Shown one piece after another: positions 32,897-45,790 of a stretch of DNA of 64,000 nt (the first letter of the stretch is position 1; every line of letters starts with the position of its first letter). The position numbers were made by a program, and so were the translations under genes. The DNA is from Elymus sibiricus (lineage: Eukaryota; Streptophyta; Magnoliopsida; Poales; Poaceae). Location: positions 60,293,628 through 60,357,627 of the forward strand of contig CM077667.1 in NCBI GenBank assembly GCA_039707655.1. The letters are read 5' to 3'. The notes beneath the pieces are model-generated. The model was given only the letters and a program-made list of their open reading frames with translations. It did no database searches and was not told where the DNA came from.

Positions 32897-34314
32897 TGAT
32901 ATGTCTCCAACGTATCTACTTTTCCTCACTCTTTTGCCCTTGTTTTGGACTCTAATTTGCATGATTTGAATGGAACTATCCCGGACTGACGCTATTTTCA
33001 GCAGAATTGCCATGGTGTTGTTTTTGTGCAGAAATAAAAGTTCTCGGAATGGAACGAAACTTTCTGGAGATTTATTTTGGAAAATATAAAAAATACTGGA
33101 GCCAGAAACCACCGGAGAGGGGGCACAGGGTGCATAGCACCCACCAGGGCGCGCGAGCCCCCTCCCGGCGCGCCGTGGTGGGGGCTGGGCACCTCGGGGC
33201 CCCACTTGCCCTATCTCCGCCACTATAAATTCCTAAATTTGGTGAAAAAATGGGGGAGAAAGAATTATCGTGTTTCACGAGACGGAGCCGCCGCCACCTC
33301 CTGTTCTTCATCGGGAGGCCAGATCTGGAGCCTGTTTGGGGCTCCGTAGAGGGGAATCTTCGGTCTTCGTCATCATCAACCTTTCTCCATCGCCAATTCC
33401 ATGATGCTCCCCACCGGGAGTGAGTAATTCCTTCGTAGCTAGGCTTGTTGGTCGGTGAGGAGTTGGATGAGATTCATCATGTAATCGAGTTAGTTTTGTT
33501 AGGGCCTGATCACTAGTATCCATTATGTTCTGGGATTGATGATGCTATGACTTTGCTATGCCTAATCCTTGTCACTAGGGCCAGAGTGCCATGATTTCAG
33601 ATCTGAACCATTTATGTTATCATCTCTATATCCATGTTCTTGATACGATCTTGCCTAGTCATATGCACCTATTACGTGTTATGATCCGTCAACCCCATAG
33701 TGACAATATTTGGGATACTTCGCGGTGATGACCGTAGTTTGAGGAGTTCATGTATTCTCCGTGTGTTAATGCTTTGTTCCAGTTCTCTATTAAAAGGAGG
33801 CCTTAATATCTCTTAGTTTCCTTATGGACCCCGCTGCCAAGGGAGGGTAGGACAAAAGATGTCATGCAAGTTCTTTTCCATAAGCACGTATGACTATTTA
33901 CGGAATACATGCCTACATTACATTGATGAACTGGAGCTAGTTCTGTATCACCCTAGGTTATGACTGTTACATGATGAATATCATCCAACGAGTTACCGAT
34001 CCAGTGTCTACGATCTTTCCACTTATTGTTCTTTCTAAGTTACTACTGTTGTTGCTGCTGTTCCAACTACTACAAAACTATTGCTACTACTGTTACCGCT
34101 ACCGTTACTATTGCTACTGCTATCAAAACTATCATATTACTGTGCTACTGGTCACTCTGCTGCAGATATTTAATCTCCAAGTGTGGTTGAATTGACAACT
34201 CAACTTCTAATACTCTCAAGTATTCTTTGGCTCCCCTTGTGTCGAATCTATAAATTTGGGTTGAATACTCTACCCTCGAAAACTATTGCGATCCCCTATA
34301 CTTGTGGGTTATCA
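32897..34314 (+). repeat. 5' LTR of the plus-strand Athila-like element (1418 bp)
   Basis: It starts TGATATGTCTCCAACG and ends TGTGGGTTATCA, 11 bases before the PBS. A TATA-like tataaat is at 33224-33230, after a GC-rich segment with ggcgcgcc cores (33150-33180). A tract of TACTG/TGCTAC triplet-like repeats lies at 34030-34160. Confidence 0.85.
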
Positions 34315-34325
34315 AGACCTTTTTC

Positions 34326-34342
34326 TGGCGCCGTTGCCGGGG
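34326..34342 (+). promoter_or_regulatory. Primer-binding site of the plus-strand Athila-like element
   Basis: tggcgccgttgccgggg is identical to the PBS at 9978-9962 on the other strand. Confidence 0.85.
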
Positions 34343-34392
34343 AACATAGCAATAGTTGTTGAGCCACTTGGGATTTATATCAATTTATCACT

Positions 34393-37172
34393 ATGAAGAA
34401 TCTGAAGGATCAAAAGACTAAGATTTTTCCCTCTACTACGAGGGGAGTTAAGGAACTGCCATCTAGCTTTGCACTTGATTCACCTTCTGTTATGAGTAAG
34501 TTTGTGACACAACCACATGCTAGTAATCCTGATATGTCGCAAGTTATTGATGATGCTGCCTCTACTATGAATGATGCTTATGATGATGATAGTACCATGC
34601 TTGATGATAATGTGCTGCTAGGAGAATTTCTTGATGAACAAATTGCTAGAGCGAAAGAAAATGAAATTGTTGAAACTGATGAAGCTTATGAAACTGATTA
34701 TGATTATGATACTCCTATTAGTCCTAGTTCTCCTTAATTTGAAATGCCTAAGATACTTGAAGGTTATTTTATGGATGAGGAGATAACTAGAGAAATTCTT
34801 TCTTGCAAGGATAGAGACGATCTTAAGAAACTGCTATGCAAGTACAAGGAAAAAACTTTGAATGCTAGAATGAAATGTGATCCTATGTTTGCTACTTCAC
34901 CTATCTATGTTACCGATAAGGATTATGAGTTCTTTGTCAACCCAGAGTTAATTACTTTGGTTGAATCTGATCCTTTCCATGGCTATGAAACTGAAACTGT
35001 AGTGGCACACCTTACTAAGTTGAATGATATAGCCACCCTCTTTGCTCATGATGAGAAGATTCGCTACTATTACATCCTTAAGTTGTTTCCGTTCTCATTA
35101 AAGGGTGATGCTAAGACATGGTACAATACTCTTGCTCCTGGTTGTGTGCTAGTCCCCAGGATATGATTTACTACTTCTGTGAAAAATATTTTCCTGCTCA
35201 TAAGAAACAAGCTGCCTTACAGGAAATATTTAACTTTGTGCAAATTGGAGAAGAGAGTCTCCCACAAGCTTGGGGGAGGCTTCTCCAGTTGCTTAATGCT
35301 TTGCCTGATCATCCTCTCAAGAAAAATGAAATAATTGATATCTTTTATAATGGACTAACCGATGCTTCAAGGGACTTCCTAGATAGTTGTGCTGGTTGTG
35401 TTTTGAGGGAACGAACTGTTGAACAAGCTGAAGAATTATTGAATAATATATTGAAGAATTATGATGATTGGACTCTTCCTGAACCACCGCCTAAACCTAC
35501 TCCGAAGAAGAGGGGTATGTTATTTCTCAGTCCCGAAGATATGCAAGAGGCAAAGAAATCTATGAAGGAAAAAGGTATTAAAGCTGAGGATGTTAAGAAT
35601 TTGCCACCTATTGAAGAAATACATGGCCTTGACACACCACCTCCTCCACAGGTGGTAGAGGTAAATTCTTTATTAAAGTTTAATGAAAGTGACATCCCTC
35701 ACAATAAACCTCCAAGTCAATGCTTATATGAGTTTGATAACTATATTATGAAGCAAGATCATTTCAATGCTCATGTTCTGAAACAATTGAAATACAATTG
35801 TGATATGATTGCTCGCTTGAGTGACTTGCTCTTTAGAATCAGTAATGATGTTAGAGGTGTAGGAAAGCATGCCTCTATGGTTCAAACCCAATTAGAACAA
35901 GTAGCTAAGTCTCAAAAAGAATTGCTTGATGAAATGAATAGTAATATGCATGACTTTGCTGCTAGAGTAGTAACTAGAGGAGGTAGAATGACCCAAGAAC
36001 CACTCTATCATGAGGGTCATCCTAAAAGAATTGAACAAGACTCTGAGAGAATTAATCTTGATGCACCTAGTCCTTCTAAGAAGAATAAGAAAAAGAAAAA
36101 TGATAGGACTTTGCATACCTCTAGTGAACCTGAGACACAAAAACCTCCTGATAATAATGATGTCTCTATTTCTGATGTTGAACCTCAGTCTGGTAGTGAA
36201 CATCAACCTAGTGATAATGAAAATGATAATGATGATGTTCACGATGATGCTCAACCTAGTAATGATAGAGAACCAGATAATGATGTTGAAATAGAGCCTG
36301 CTCCTGATCTTGATAACCCACAACCTAAAAATAAATGGTATGATAAGAAAGACTTTGTGGCTAGGAAACATGGTAAAGAAAGAGAGCCATGGGTTCAGAA
36401 ACCCATGCCATTTCCACCTAAGCCATCTAAGAAAAAGGATGATGAAGAATTTGAGCGCTTTGCTGAAATGATTAGGCCAGTCTTTTTGCGTACCCGTTTG
36501 ACTGATATTTTGAAAATGGCCCCTTATGCAAAGTATATGAAAGACATCATCACAAATAAAAGGAAAATACCTGAAGCTGAAATCTCCACCATGCTTGCTA
36601 ATTATTCTTTTAAGGATGGAGTACCTAAAAAACTTGGAGATCCCGGAATACCAACTATACCTTGCTCCATCAAAAGAAACTATGTTAAAACTGCTTTGTG
36701 TGATTTGGGAGCCGGTGTTAGTGTTATGCCTTTCTCCTTATACAAAAGACTTGATTTGAATAAACTCACACCTACTGAGATATCATTGCAAATGGCTGAC
36801 AAATTAACAGCCATACCTATTGGTATTTTTGAGGATGTGCCCGTTGTTGTTGCAAATGTTACTATCTTAACAGACTTTGTTATTCTTGAGATGCCCGAGG
36901 ACGACAACATGTCGATTATCCTTGGTAGACCATTTTTGAATACTGCAGGGACTGTTATTGATTGCAATAAAAGCAAAGTCACTTTTCATATTAATTGTAA
37001 TGAGCACATGGTGCACTTTCCGAAGAAACAATTTCAAGTGAATGGTATAAATGTTATTGAAGAATCTTCGACCATCACTATTGGAAGTTTTCAATTACCT
37101 CTACCTACTTCCAAAAATAAATATGATATACTTATTGTAGGGGACATGCACATCCCCATTGAGGTAACTTAG
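34393..37172 (+). pseudogene. gag-protease polyprotein of the plus-strand Athila-like element
   Basis: The frame opens at 34393 (MKNLKDQKTK). It has a TAA at 34735-34737, continues in the same frame from 34744, and shifts frame between about 35118 and 35166, after which 684 codons stay open to 37172. The gag core is visible as LKLFPFSLKGDAKTWYNTL. A Pro-rich linker, a coiled-coil segment and a very acidic Asp/Asn-rich region (36130-36330) follow. A retropepsin-like domain has CDLGAGVSVMP at about residue 529 of the long ORF and ILGRPFLNTAG as its second block. No RT is fused. One stop and one shift disable it. Confidence 0.85.
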
Positions 37173-38059
37173 TGTTTTTACGAAAGTTCTTCGGTTTCAT
37201 GCTAATCGGAAGTGGTTGTTAATGAGGGTTGATCAACCTTATTAATGAATCATTTTTGAGAGGTATGACGTCGATAAACCTAGTAAGCACAACTCTCTGC
37301 TCCCACATTTTATTTTCTGTTTTAGTTAGTCAAATAAAATAAAATGCCATGATTATCCTATTTTCTGTTTTTTCCGTGCAATAAAAAATGACCCAAAAAT
37401 AAAAATTCTCAGAATGCCCTGAAAATTTAACACGATTTTTTTTCCGAATATTTATGAATTTTTGGTGCAAATAACACCTGAGGGGGGGGTGCACCTGGTG
37501 CCCACAATACACCAGGACGCGCCAGCACCCCCAGGCACGCCCTGGTGGGTGGTGGCCCCCACGTAGGCCCCCTCACTTATCTCCTTAGCCCACATTGTCA
37601 CCTGCCTCCAGCAAAAAAAATCACCACAACCACCATTTTCGTGTTCTTGCTCTCAAACCCGCGGATTTCGATCTCTTTGCTCGAAGCTCCGTTTCCGAAA
37701 CTGTTTGGAGGGATTGCTACTTGGTATGTGACTCCTCCATTGCTCAAATTAGTTTTTGTTTTAGTGGGTTATTTTTAGAGTAATTAGCTACTCTTGGTGC
37801 TGCTGTAGATGAGCTTGCATGTTGAATTCTTAGAGTTCTAAGTAGTTTGAATGCTCAATATGGCCTCTATGCATGCTTGGGAGTAGTTGCTAACAATCTT
37901 ATAAAGTTTTGTTGACAAATTTTTGTGGACTAATTTTTTTTCAGAATTTTTATAGGAATAAAAATGCAATTCTTTAGGAGTTCTTCGAGGAGGAGATCCT
38001 CGGGAGCCTAGTCAAGTGGAAGCTCAGTTCGACAGTCTTATGTTGAACCAAGCGAAAGC
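37173..38059 (+). other. Spacer between gag-protease and the second ORF, with an LTR-like stretch
   Basis: 37340-37620 repeats features of the family's own LTR in the same order: aataaaaattctcagaatg (LTR: aataaaagttctcggaatg), then a GC-rich stretch with caccaggacgcgcc, then a transition to tcacttatctcc. It may serve as an internal promoter or leader for the ORF that follows. No gene is seen in it. Confidence 0.5.
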
Positions 38060-38976
38060 TCGATGCGAGATGCTGCTACCAAATCATGCTTGCGGCCTTG
38101 CGACGAGTTCATGGAAGGTGCAGGTATTAAGGAGGAAGTTTATCAATTTATCCACAACACAGGGCTTGCTTCCTTCATCGCAGATAAGTGCCCCAACGCC
38201 TCGAACTCACTAAAACCTTCACAAAGAAATTTAAATATTTTCCTCGTGAGTCTGGAGTCTCATTCAACATGTACGATCATTCCTTTACCATGCCATTAGA
38301 AATGTTTAGCGATGGATGCAAACTTCCATATGAGGGTTCCTTTGATGAACCAACAAGATCCGAGTACGAATCATTTTTAGTAAATCTTTGCTTTGGCGAA
38401 GATAGAGGGGTTACACAAGGGAGAATTAACAGCATCCATTTTCCATCACTCCAATATTTTGCGCTCTTTAATGGTAAATGTATTGTAGGCAAACAAGATT
38501 GTAGCACACTATGTGCTCATGATTTAAGTTTCTTACAAACTGCTATAACTGGGAATAAGGATTATAATCTTGGTGCAATTGTTGCACGGAGGTTGCAGCT
38601 TAATGCTGCTAGTGGTAATTTTTATGGAGGAATTTATGCCTCCCGTGTAGCTGAGAGATTAAATGTTTCACCTTGGCCTAATGACCCCATCCTACCCACT
38701 CAGTATTTAGACTTTGATGCCATGAAGCGTCATAAGTTCCTCACGGGTACGACCACCAACTATACTTATAATTTGAGATTTTATAAGAAACCCGTTGTGC
38801 CTGTTGTTTTGCATGCTCCTGCTCTCTTTGATTTTCACACTAGGGGAGGATATTATGTTCTTGAGAGCGAAGCTTATGAGTACAACGCGGAGGTTGAAGC
38901 TGCCAGGAGGGCCACGGAGTCTGCTCCGAGGTTCTCGATGAGCCATCGCCCAGATTATTATTCATACGAATGGTGA
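38060..38976 (+). pseudogene. Second ORF of the Athila-like element (env position), frameshifted
   Basis: The first part is open from about 38063 (RDAATKSCLRPCDEFMEG), and the long part from 38188 to 38976 (262 residues) is in another frame. One shift near 38190 separates them. The long part reads like a globular protein (FDEPTRSEYESFLVNLCFG, INSIHFPSLQYFALFNGK, GAIVARRLQLNAASGNFYGG) with no clear transmembrane segment or signal peptide. I do not recognise a catalytic motif. Athila-lineage elements often carry an extra ORF in this place, and it resembles those in position only. Function is unknown. Confidence 0.6.
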
Positions 38977-40104
38977 TTACCAAGCTAGGCCAAAATCCTA
39001 AGCTTGGAGGAGTACGTATTTCCATCGACATTACATTCATGTTCGCACATTTCATTCCAGTTGTCGGTGTTCACACTTTTTCATTGTAATATCCATGTTA
39101 GATTTGTTTTCTCGCTTTCTTATTGTGTGTTTGAAAAACTTTGAGAAAACCCAAAAACATTTCCCACTTCTTTTTAGTTTTTCTTTCTAGCTTAGTTTAA
39201 TTGCTGCATTAAAAGAAAACCCAAAAAGATTTCTCGCTTCTTCTTTTACTTGTTGGGAGCTATCCCGTGCAAATAGTTTTTCTTGTTTTAGTTTTTCTTC
39301 TTTGATTTGCTTCCTTCAAGAAAAACCAAAAACTCCAAAAATATTTCAGTGTGTTTTTTGAAATTCTTTTATTTTTACTCGAGTCATACCTAGGAGAAGA
39401 CCACGATGAAATTGTTGAGTGGTTCTCATCTGCATTATCGTTTACCTATCAAAGAACCCATATTGCCTTGTCTTCTCCTCTTGAATAAAATGTTTGCAGA
39501 TTCTAGCTTAGTCCACGGCATTCTTGCACTATTATTATTCTCTTATCATTCAGTCGTGCAAGTGAAAGGCAATGATGTCGACATTTGATGAATTGACTGT
39601 GGCAGAGAAAGGCGGGTATGAACTCAACTTGTTTTCATTTTTGTAAATATGTTTAACCTAGTATCCCTTGATTCAGCTCATTATGATCAAACATGTTTCC
39701 AATGACCATTAGAGATTATAGTTGTTCATGCCATGCTTAAGTAGCTTGGAGTGTATAATGATTTATCTTGGGTGTCAACATGCATTAAAATAGTTGTGAT
39801 GCGGTATGATGATATGGTATCCTCCTCTGAATGTTTCAAGTGGCTTGACTTGGCACATGTTCACGCATGTAGTTGAATCAAAACCAACATAGCCTCCATG
39901 ATATTTATGTTCATGGTGTCCATATCCTACTCATGCTAGTATTCAATGTTGATTATATGTAATGCATCTTCATGACCGTCTTCACTCTCTAGCTGGCCGC
40001 TTCTCAATCTAATTGCTAGCCTTCGCCTCTGCTAAGCGGAAATACTGTTTGTGCTTCAAAACCCTTAAACCAAGTTATGCCAGATGAGTCCATCTATTTT
40101 GCCT
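38977..40104 (+). other. Non-coding 3' internal region of the plus-strand Athila-like element
   Basis: The stretch is T-rich and without convincing ORFs. Its second half (39680-40095) is clearly homologous to 46688-46290 on the opposite strand, for example caacatgcattaaaat and ggtatcctcctctgaatg in both. Confidence 0.7.
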
Positions 40105-42200
40105 ATGTCCTTATAACTTTTAGTATCACCCCGCTCTATCAAAAATGAACTGGTACTTTTCTTAGGTTTTTTAGTTGAGGTAATTTTCTTAGTTATACAT
40201 ACGAGCTATAACCAGCTAGTTTGGATGATAACTCTGCCTTCCAATTAAAGATGGGTATGAATATTTAATTTTTAAATGACACCTAGTTGTAAATTCAATT
40301 TTTTACCATGCATTATGGTCATCTAGGAAGTAGAAAGCAGGACATTGCTTGGATTCTAATACGAGTTAGGAAGGTCACACTTATATAAGCTAAACTTTGG
40401 CATTTTCACTCTACTTCCTAAGAAAGGAGAGCTATTAGAAAAGTAGATTCAACCTATTTCTCCATTTAATGTTAGTTTCAATAGATTCACCAAAGTGGCA
40501 ATAAATCATGTCATGGTAATCCCACACAAAGTGATGAGACCGATGGAGCTAGCCTTCTTGCCTTCTCGGCAAATCCTGGAGGGGTTTGTCGTCCTTCACG
40601 AAACCATTCATGAGTTGCATACGAAGAAACTTGATGGAAAAGGTGGAGTTTTATAAAGTTCACAATAAGGTTATGGAAATTTTGGCGACAAGCCATGAAC
40701 ATGAATGGATTCCCGACAACTCAGTGTCACTGAATTGACTCATTTATCAGTGGTGGTAGTGTGGTGTTCAGGGAAATAATGAAATTGGTTGTTAATATCA
40801 GACAAGATGGATATTATGCCAAGATGACCCTCCAGTGCCCATCTTGCAATATACTAATGATATTGCTATCTTTATCAAAAAGTACATTGAGAAATTCAAA
40901 AAACATTAAGCTACTCCATTGTCTATTCAAACAACTATATAGTCGCAAGATAAACTTTCAAAAGAAAAAACTCTTTTGTGTTGGAAAATCTAAAGAAATA
41001 GGAGGTAACAAAGAAACAAAATTTTGGTTGTGTGTTTGGCTCATCACCATTTAGAAATCTTGCTACTCCAATGCATTTCCATCAATTACTTAACAAGGAT
41101 TGGAAATGTACTGAAGATTGCGTTGAGAAACACCTCGCTTGTTAAATGGACAAGCTTATGTCTAATGAAGTAAGGCTAAGTCTAACCAATGTCATTCTTA
41201 AGGTACCTATGTTCATTTTGTCCTTCTTTGAAAGACCTAAATGGGTACGAAAAACATTGCATTTGAAAAATCCAAAATAAAATTGTTAGTATGACTAACA
41301 GAAACGCAATTACCACCTGAGAAGGTGGGTTATGATATGTTGTCCAAAACATTAAGGGGGACTTGGAATGGTAGAGCTTCAGATTAAAAATAAGTGATTG
41401 ATGGGCAATGGTTGTACAAGATAGTTGTTGAGTATGGAGTCCAACAATAATTTTGTAGGAATAAGTAACTCAACTCTAAAACTCTCTCTCGGGTTTAGGC
41501 GAAACCAACTGACTCGCCTTTCTGAAAAGTCCTCATGGGATTCAAAATGACTTTTTTTAGGGGAGATTTCATGGTAGGCACTCGCTTAACCACAACATTT
41601 TTTTGTAGGATGCAAGACTGGGGAATGCACCTCTACCTATTGAATAATCGCGGCTCTATCATATTGTGCAAAGAATAGAGACCTACGCTGCTTCGCTAAT
41701 GCCACGGTTACTGCAGAATATTGCAGTTCAACATGTATTAACTGCCGAGAAATGCACAGTGTGGATACATGTGTTCCAAGTTTGGTAACGGTCAACATCA
41801 TAGATGAACCAGTCGCATCCCATTTAAATTGAATACTTCTGGTGTCTTCAGGGTGAAGCACATGTAAAAATGTTCAGGAAGTTCAAAGTCTCGTTAAAAA
41901 TAAAAATATCCATGTGGTTTCCAGATAGACATGTGATCCTAACCAAATATAACGTGTATGTTTTTTGCAAGGATGCGGAAATTGTTGCTATTGTGGTGAT
42001 GAGGAATCAATCCGGTGTCCAATTCTTCAACATCCACTTGCCATTGCCAAGATATGTAGGACTAATAAAAATCTTTGGGAATGCACAAAAACATGACATC
42101 AACTATCTATACGAGATGTCATGAAGGAAGTTGTTAACTCTGTAGATGGTTGATTCATGTGAAGTTCATTGGCTATCTACATCCCTTCTCCTATTGTATA
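40105..42200 (+). mobile_element. Decayed L1-type LINE fragment
   Basis: The segment contains the reverse transcriptase and following domains of a plant L1-clade LINE in several frames. Borders are uncertain: the left border is where homology to the Athila-like relative stops, and no poly-A tail or target duplication was identified on the right. Confidence 0.75.
40380..42124 (+). pseudogene. LINE reverse transcriptase and zf-RVT remnant
   Basis: Translations in shifting frames give blocks that follow plant L1 RT order. There is a TLLPKK-like start near 40400, AFLPSRQILEG near 40555, IHELHTKKLDG near 40610, and FISGGSVVF near 40745. VPILQYTNDIAIFIKKY near 40840 stands where the catalytic YADD should be. 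GGLGMVELQIKNK lies near 41355 and LGNAPLPIE near 41620. A zf-RVT-like segment follows (41870-42124, FKVSLKIKISMWFPDRHVIL). The catalytic motif reads YTND, and many stops and shifts are present, so it is long dead. Confidence 0.8.
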
Positions 42201-43835
42201 GATTGTGTCACTAGTTGTGGCCCTGAAGAAATCTTCACATCATCACGCACATGTCTCCCGCACTCATGAATCCACGACAACATAGTCTCCACATGTTAAT
42301 GAATCCAGGTTGATGTTGTTGTGGTATTCACATGGACGTCCTGTTGAACGACCTTAGTGAATCCCATTGCCTCCCAAATCTATCAACGGAATTGTCTTGT
42401 GATTTTTTCATTTATGTTGTGGGTATAGTAGTTCAAACTAAACAGTTTTCTATAACACAATAGTTCAAACTAAAGTATCTATCTATGACATGATAGTCAC
42501 ATAAGATCCGTTTTACAAATAAATTTGCAATTTTAATTGTCCTAATTGGATAATAAAGGGAAGAAGTGAAAGCAATGTGATATTGAATAATAAAAAGATG
42601 TTTCCTTCTCACAGAAAAAAAAATCTGTAGATGTCAGATGCCTTGAAGTTTTCTTCCGATGGAGATGTTGAAGGAGAAGAGAGAAGTTGTGTGATAGAAA
42701 AAGCATAGAGTGGAGTAATGTATGTATCTATACCAACCATCATTATTTTTTCACAAGAGTTACCTGATATCAGGAAACAAATTTATGGACGGTGAAGAGG
42801 GAACCACCAAAACACATTAAATAAGCACAAACAAAAATAGGCAGCACTAGGAATCAGACTACTGATTGTTTGCATTCTATCACACTAGTAGTGGGCCATT
42901 GGATTGGAAGTAAGATAAGCATCCGATCTACCAGCTAGACCTACACATAGAGGAGTGTCCAGGTGGTTATTTTATATGCATTAACTATGATTTGTTTCCA
43001 TAATGCTTCGTAAATCACGTCTATCCTAATTTAATCATACATACTTGGAATTAACCAAGAAATTAAGCTCAACACTCTTAGTCTCCATACAGGTTTGCCT
43101 CTGAAGAAAAAATTATTTCCATTGTTATCCAAATTTGCATCTTGTTTTTAATGTGTTATTTAAATATTTTGCTCCCACAGTGAAAATTGCTCTCATCGAC
43201 CGGTGAATTTCTTCCATGGAGAATCAAACTTGTTGCCGTTTATTAGAAATTTGTACTCATGTGATGGTTTTTCTTACTTCAGAAACATCAAAATATTTCT
43301 TCTATGGATTAAATCATTGTTTCTTTACAATAATACCTTTATGTACAAGAGAACCATTATCAGGAGTATGCACGCTTTAAACGGATCAACGTTAAGTTTC
43401 CTGGTAATCTACATCTACAAATGTGCTCAGTTTGCGTACGATGACAGAAAATTACACTTTCATAGTTCCATGGACATACAATGAATTTGAAAACATGCTC
43501 AAACAAACTGGAAAATTGCTCCTACTAGCTTCCTACTTGTTCTTGTACGGGACATGACAATGCGGCCTTCAAAACGCTGCACTTGGCATAGCACCTTGAG
43601 GCGCAGATTTGTTTAGCACATGAGCAACACATCGTTCTGCTTCCATTGTTGAAGAAGTCACTCATACATGCGGTGTTGCTTCAAGCATCAGTAAATTTTG
43701 CTTCCAACGTGCTTCCAGAGCTGTCCAAATCACACCCGAATTGGTTGAAGCAAATCATCATTCTAGTTGAAGCAATAAAAGGTTTGATCGAAAGCATCTA
43801 AGAGGTATGGTTGGCAAACTAGTCATTAAGGACAA
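42201..43835. other. Unassigned stretch between LINE remnant and minus-strand LTR
   Basis: I see no supported gene. Features are an A-run inside a small hairpin (acaga..tctgt near 42620) and repeated ttgaagcaa motifs at 43680-43770. It could be the 3' part of the LINE plus older sequence of unknown origin. Confidence 0.4.
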
Positions 43836-45243
43836 TGATAACCCACAAGTATAGGGGATCACAACAGTTTTCGAGGGTAGAGTATTCAACCCAAATTTAT
43901 AGATTCGACACAAAGGGAGCCAAAGAATATTTGCGAGTATTAGCAGCTGAGTTGTCCATTCAACCACACCTGGAGATTAAATATCTACAGCAGAATGATC
44001 AGTAGCACAGCAGTATGATAGTTTGATAGCAGCAGTAATAGTAACGGTAGCCGTGATAGCAATAGTTTTGTAGCAGTTGGAATAGTAGCAGCAGTTGGAA
44101 TAGTAACTTGGCAAGAACAATATGTGGAAAACTCATAGGCACTGGATCGGTGAACTCGTTGGATGATATTCATCGTATAACAGTCATAACCTAGGGCGAC
44201 ACAGAAATAGCTCCAGTTCAAAAATGTAATGTAGGCATCTATTCCATAAATAGTCATACGTGCTAATGGAAAAGCACTTGCATGACATCTTTCGTCCTAC
44301 CCTCCCGTGGCAGCGGGGTCCATAAGGAAACTAAGGGATATTAAGGCCTCCTTTTAATAGAGAACCGGAACAAAGCATTAACACACGGTGAATACATGAA
44401 CTCCTCAAACTACGGTCATCACCAGAAAGTATCCCGACTATTGTCACTCCAGGGTTTGCGGATCAGAACACGTAATAGGTGCATATGACTAGCAAGATCG
44501 AATCAAGAAGATAGATATAATGGTGATAACATAAACGGTTCAGATCTGAAATCATGGCACTCGGGCCCTAGTGACAAGCATTAGGCATGGCAAAGTCATA
44601 GCAACATCAATCTAAGAACATAGTGGAGACTAGGATCAAGCCCTAACAAAACTAACTCGATTACATGATGAATCTCATCCAACTCCTCACCGACCACAAG
44701 CCTACGAAGGAATTACTCACTCCCGGTGGGGAGCATCATGGAATTCGCGATGGAGAAGGGTTGATGATGACGAAGACGAAAGATTCCCCTCTTTGGAGCC
44801 CCAAACGGGCTCCAAATCTGGCCTCCCGATGAAGAACCTGAGGTAGCGGCGGCTCCATATCGTAAAACGCGATGAAACTTTCTTTCTGATTTTTTTCTCC
44901 AAAAATAGGAGTTTATAGCGTCGGAATTAGGGTCAGTGGGGCCACGAGGTGGGCACAACCCACCAGGGCGCGCCTGGGGGAGCTGGCGCGCCCTAGTGTA
45001 TCGTGCCCAGCCAAGGGGCCCCCTCCGGTGGTTCTTGGCTCCAGTATTTTTTATTTATTCTGAAATAAATCTCCAAAAAGTTTCGTCCAGTTCCGAGAAC
45101 TTTTATTTTTGCACAAAAACAACACCATGGTAGTTCTGCTGAAAACAGCGTCAGTCCGGGTTAGTTTCATTCAAATCATGCAAATTAGAGTCCAAAACTA
45201 GGGCAAAAGTGTGAGGAAAAGTAGATACGACGGAGACGTATCA
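43836..45243 (-). repeat. 3' LTR of the minus-strand Athila-like element (1408 bp)
   Basis: On the minus strand it runs from TGATACGTCTCCGTCG (45243) to TGTGGGTTATCA (43836). It aligns end to end with the plus-strand LTR at 32897-34314, including the GC-rich ggcgcgcc segment (about 44960-44995). Confidence 0.85.
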
Positions 45244-45789
45244 ACTCCCCCAAGCTTAACCCATTGCTTGTCCTCAAGCAATTCAGTTGACAAACTGAAA
45301 GTGATAAAGAAAAACTTTTACGAACTCTTTTGTTCTTGTTTACATATATATGCTTAAATAGCACCCAGGTTTTCAGCAACGATTATGACTAACCATGCCA
45401 ACAATAACTCTTAGAAATTATATTAACTCATATCAATGACATAAGCAACTAGCAAGCAATTATAAGATATCTCAGGCGCCAACACTTTGTCCAAACAATC
45501 ATGATACAATATGACAATAGTGGTATCTCGCTTGCCCTTTTTGAGACCGCAAAACATAAATGCAGAGCACCTCCAAAGTTCAAGCAGCGACTAAACATTG
45601 TAATTCATGGTAGAAAAGATCCAGTCATGCTGCACCCAACATCAACTATACACAATGCATGAGGATGACAATAGTGCTCTCTGGTCTGCCGCTTATTTGA
45701 GAAGGTGATGACTCAACATAAAAGTAAATAGATAGTCCCTTCGCAGAGGGAAGCATGGATTTGCAGAGGTGCCAGAGCTCAAAGCTTAA

Positions 45790-45790
45790 A

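Larger units (their letters stand above)
32897..40100 (+). mobile_element. Plus-strand Athila-like Gypsy element, 5' part
   Basis: The parts in order are 5' LTR (32897-34314), PBS (34326-34342), gag-protease (34393-37172), an LTR-like non-coding stretch, a second ORF (about 38060-38976) and a non-coding region. The bases just before the LTR (aacac, 32892-32896) would be one copy of its duplication. No RT or integrase is seen. Its 39680-40095 stretch matches 46688-46290 of the minus-strand relative, and similarity stops near 40095-40110, where LINE sequence takes over. Its 3' LTR is not in the window. Confidence 0.8.

Noticed and set aside
38188..38976. Athila second ORF as a viral-type envelope protein
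   Set aside because: No signal peptide, no membrane segment and no recognised fusion or surface motif; only the position fits.
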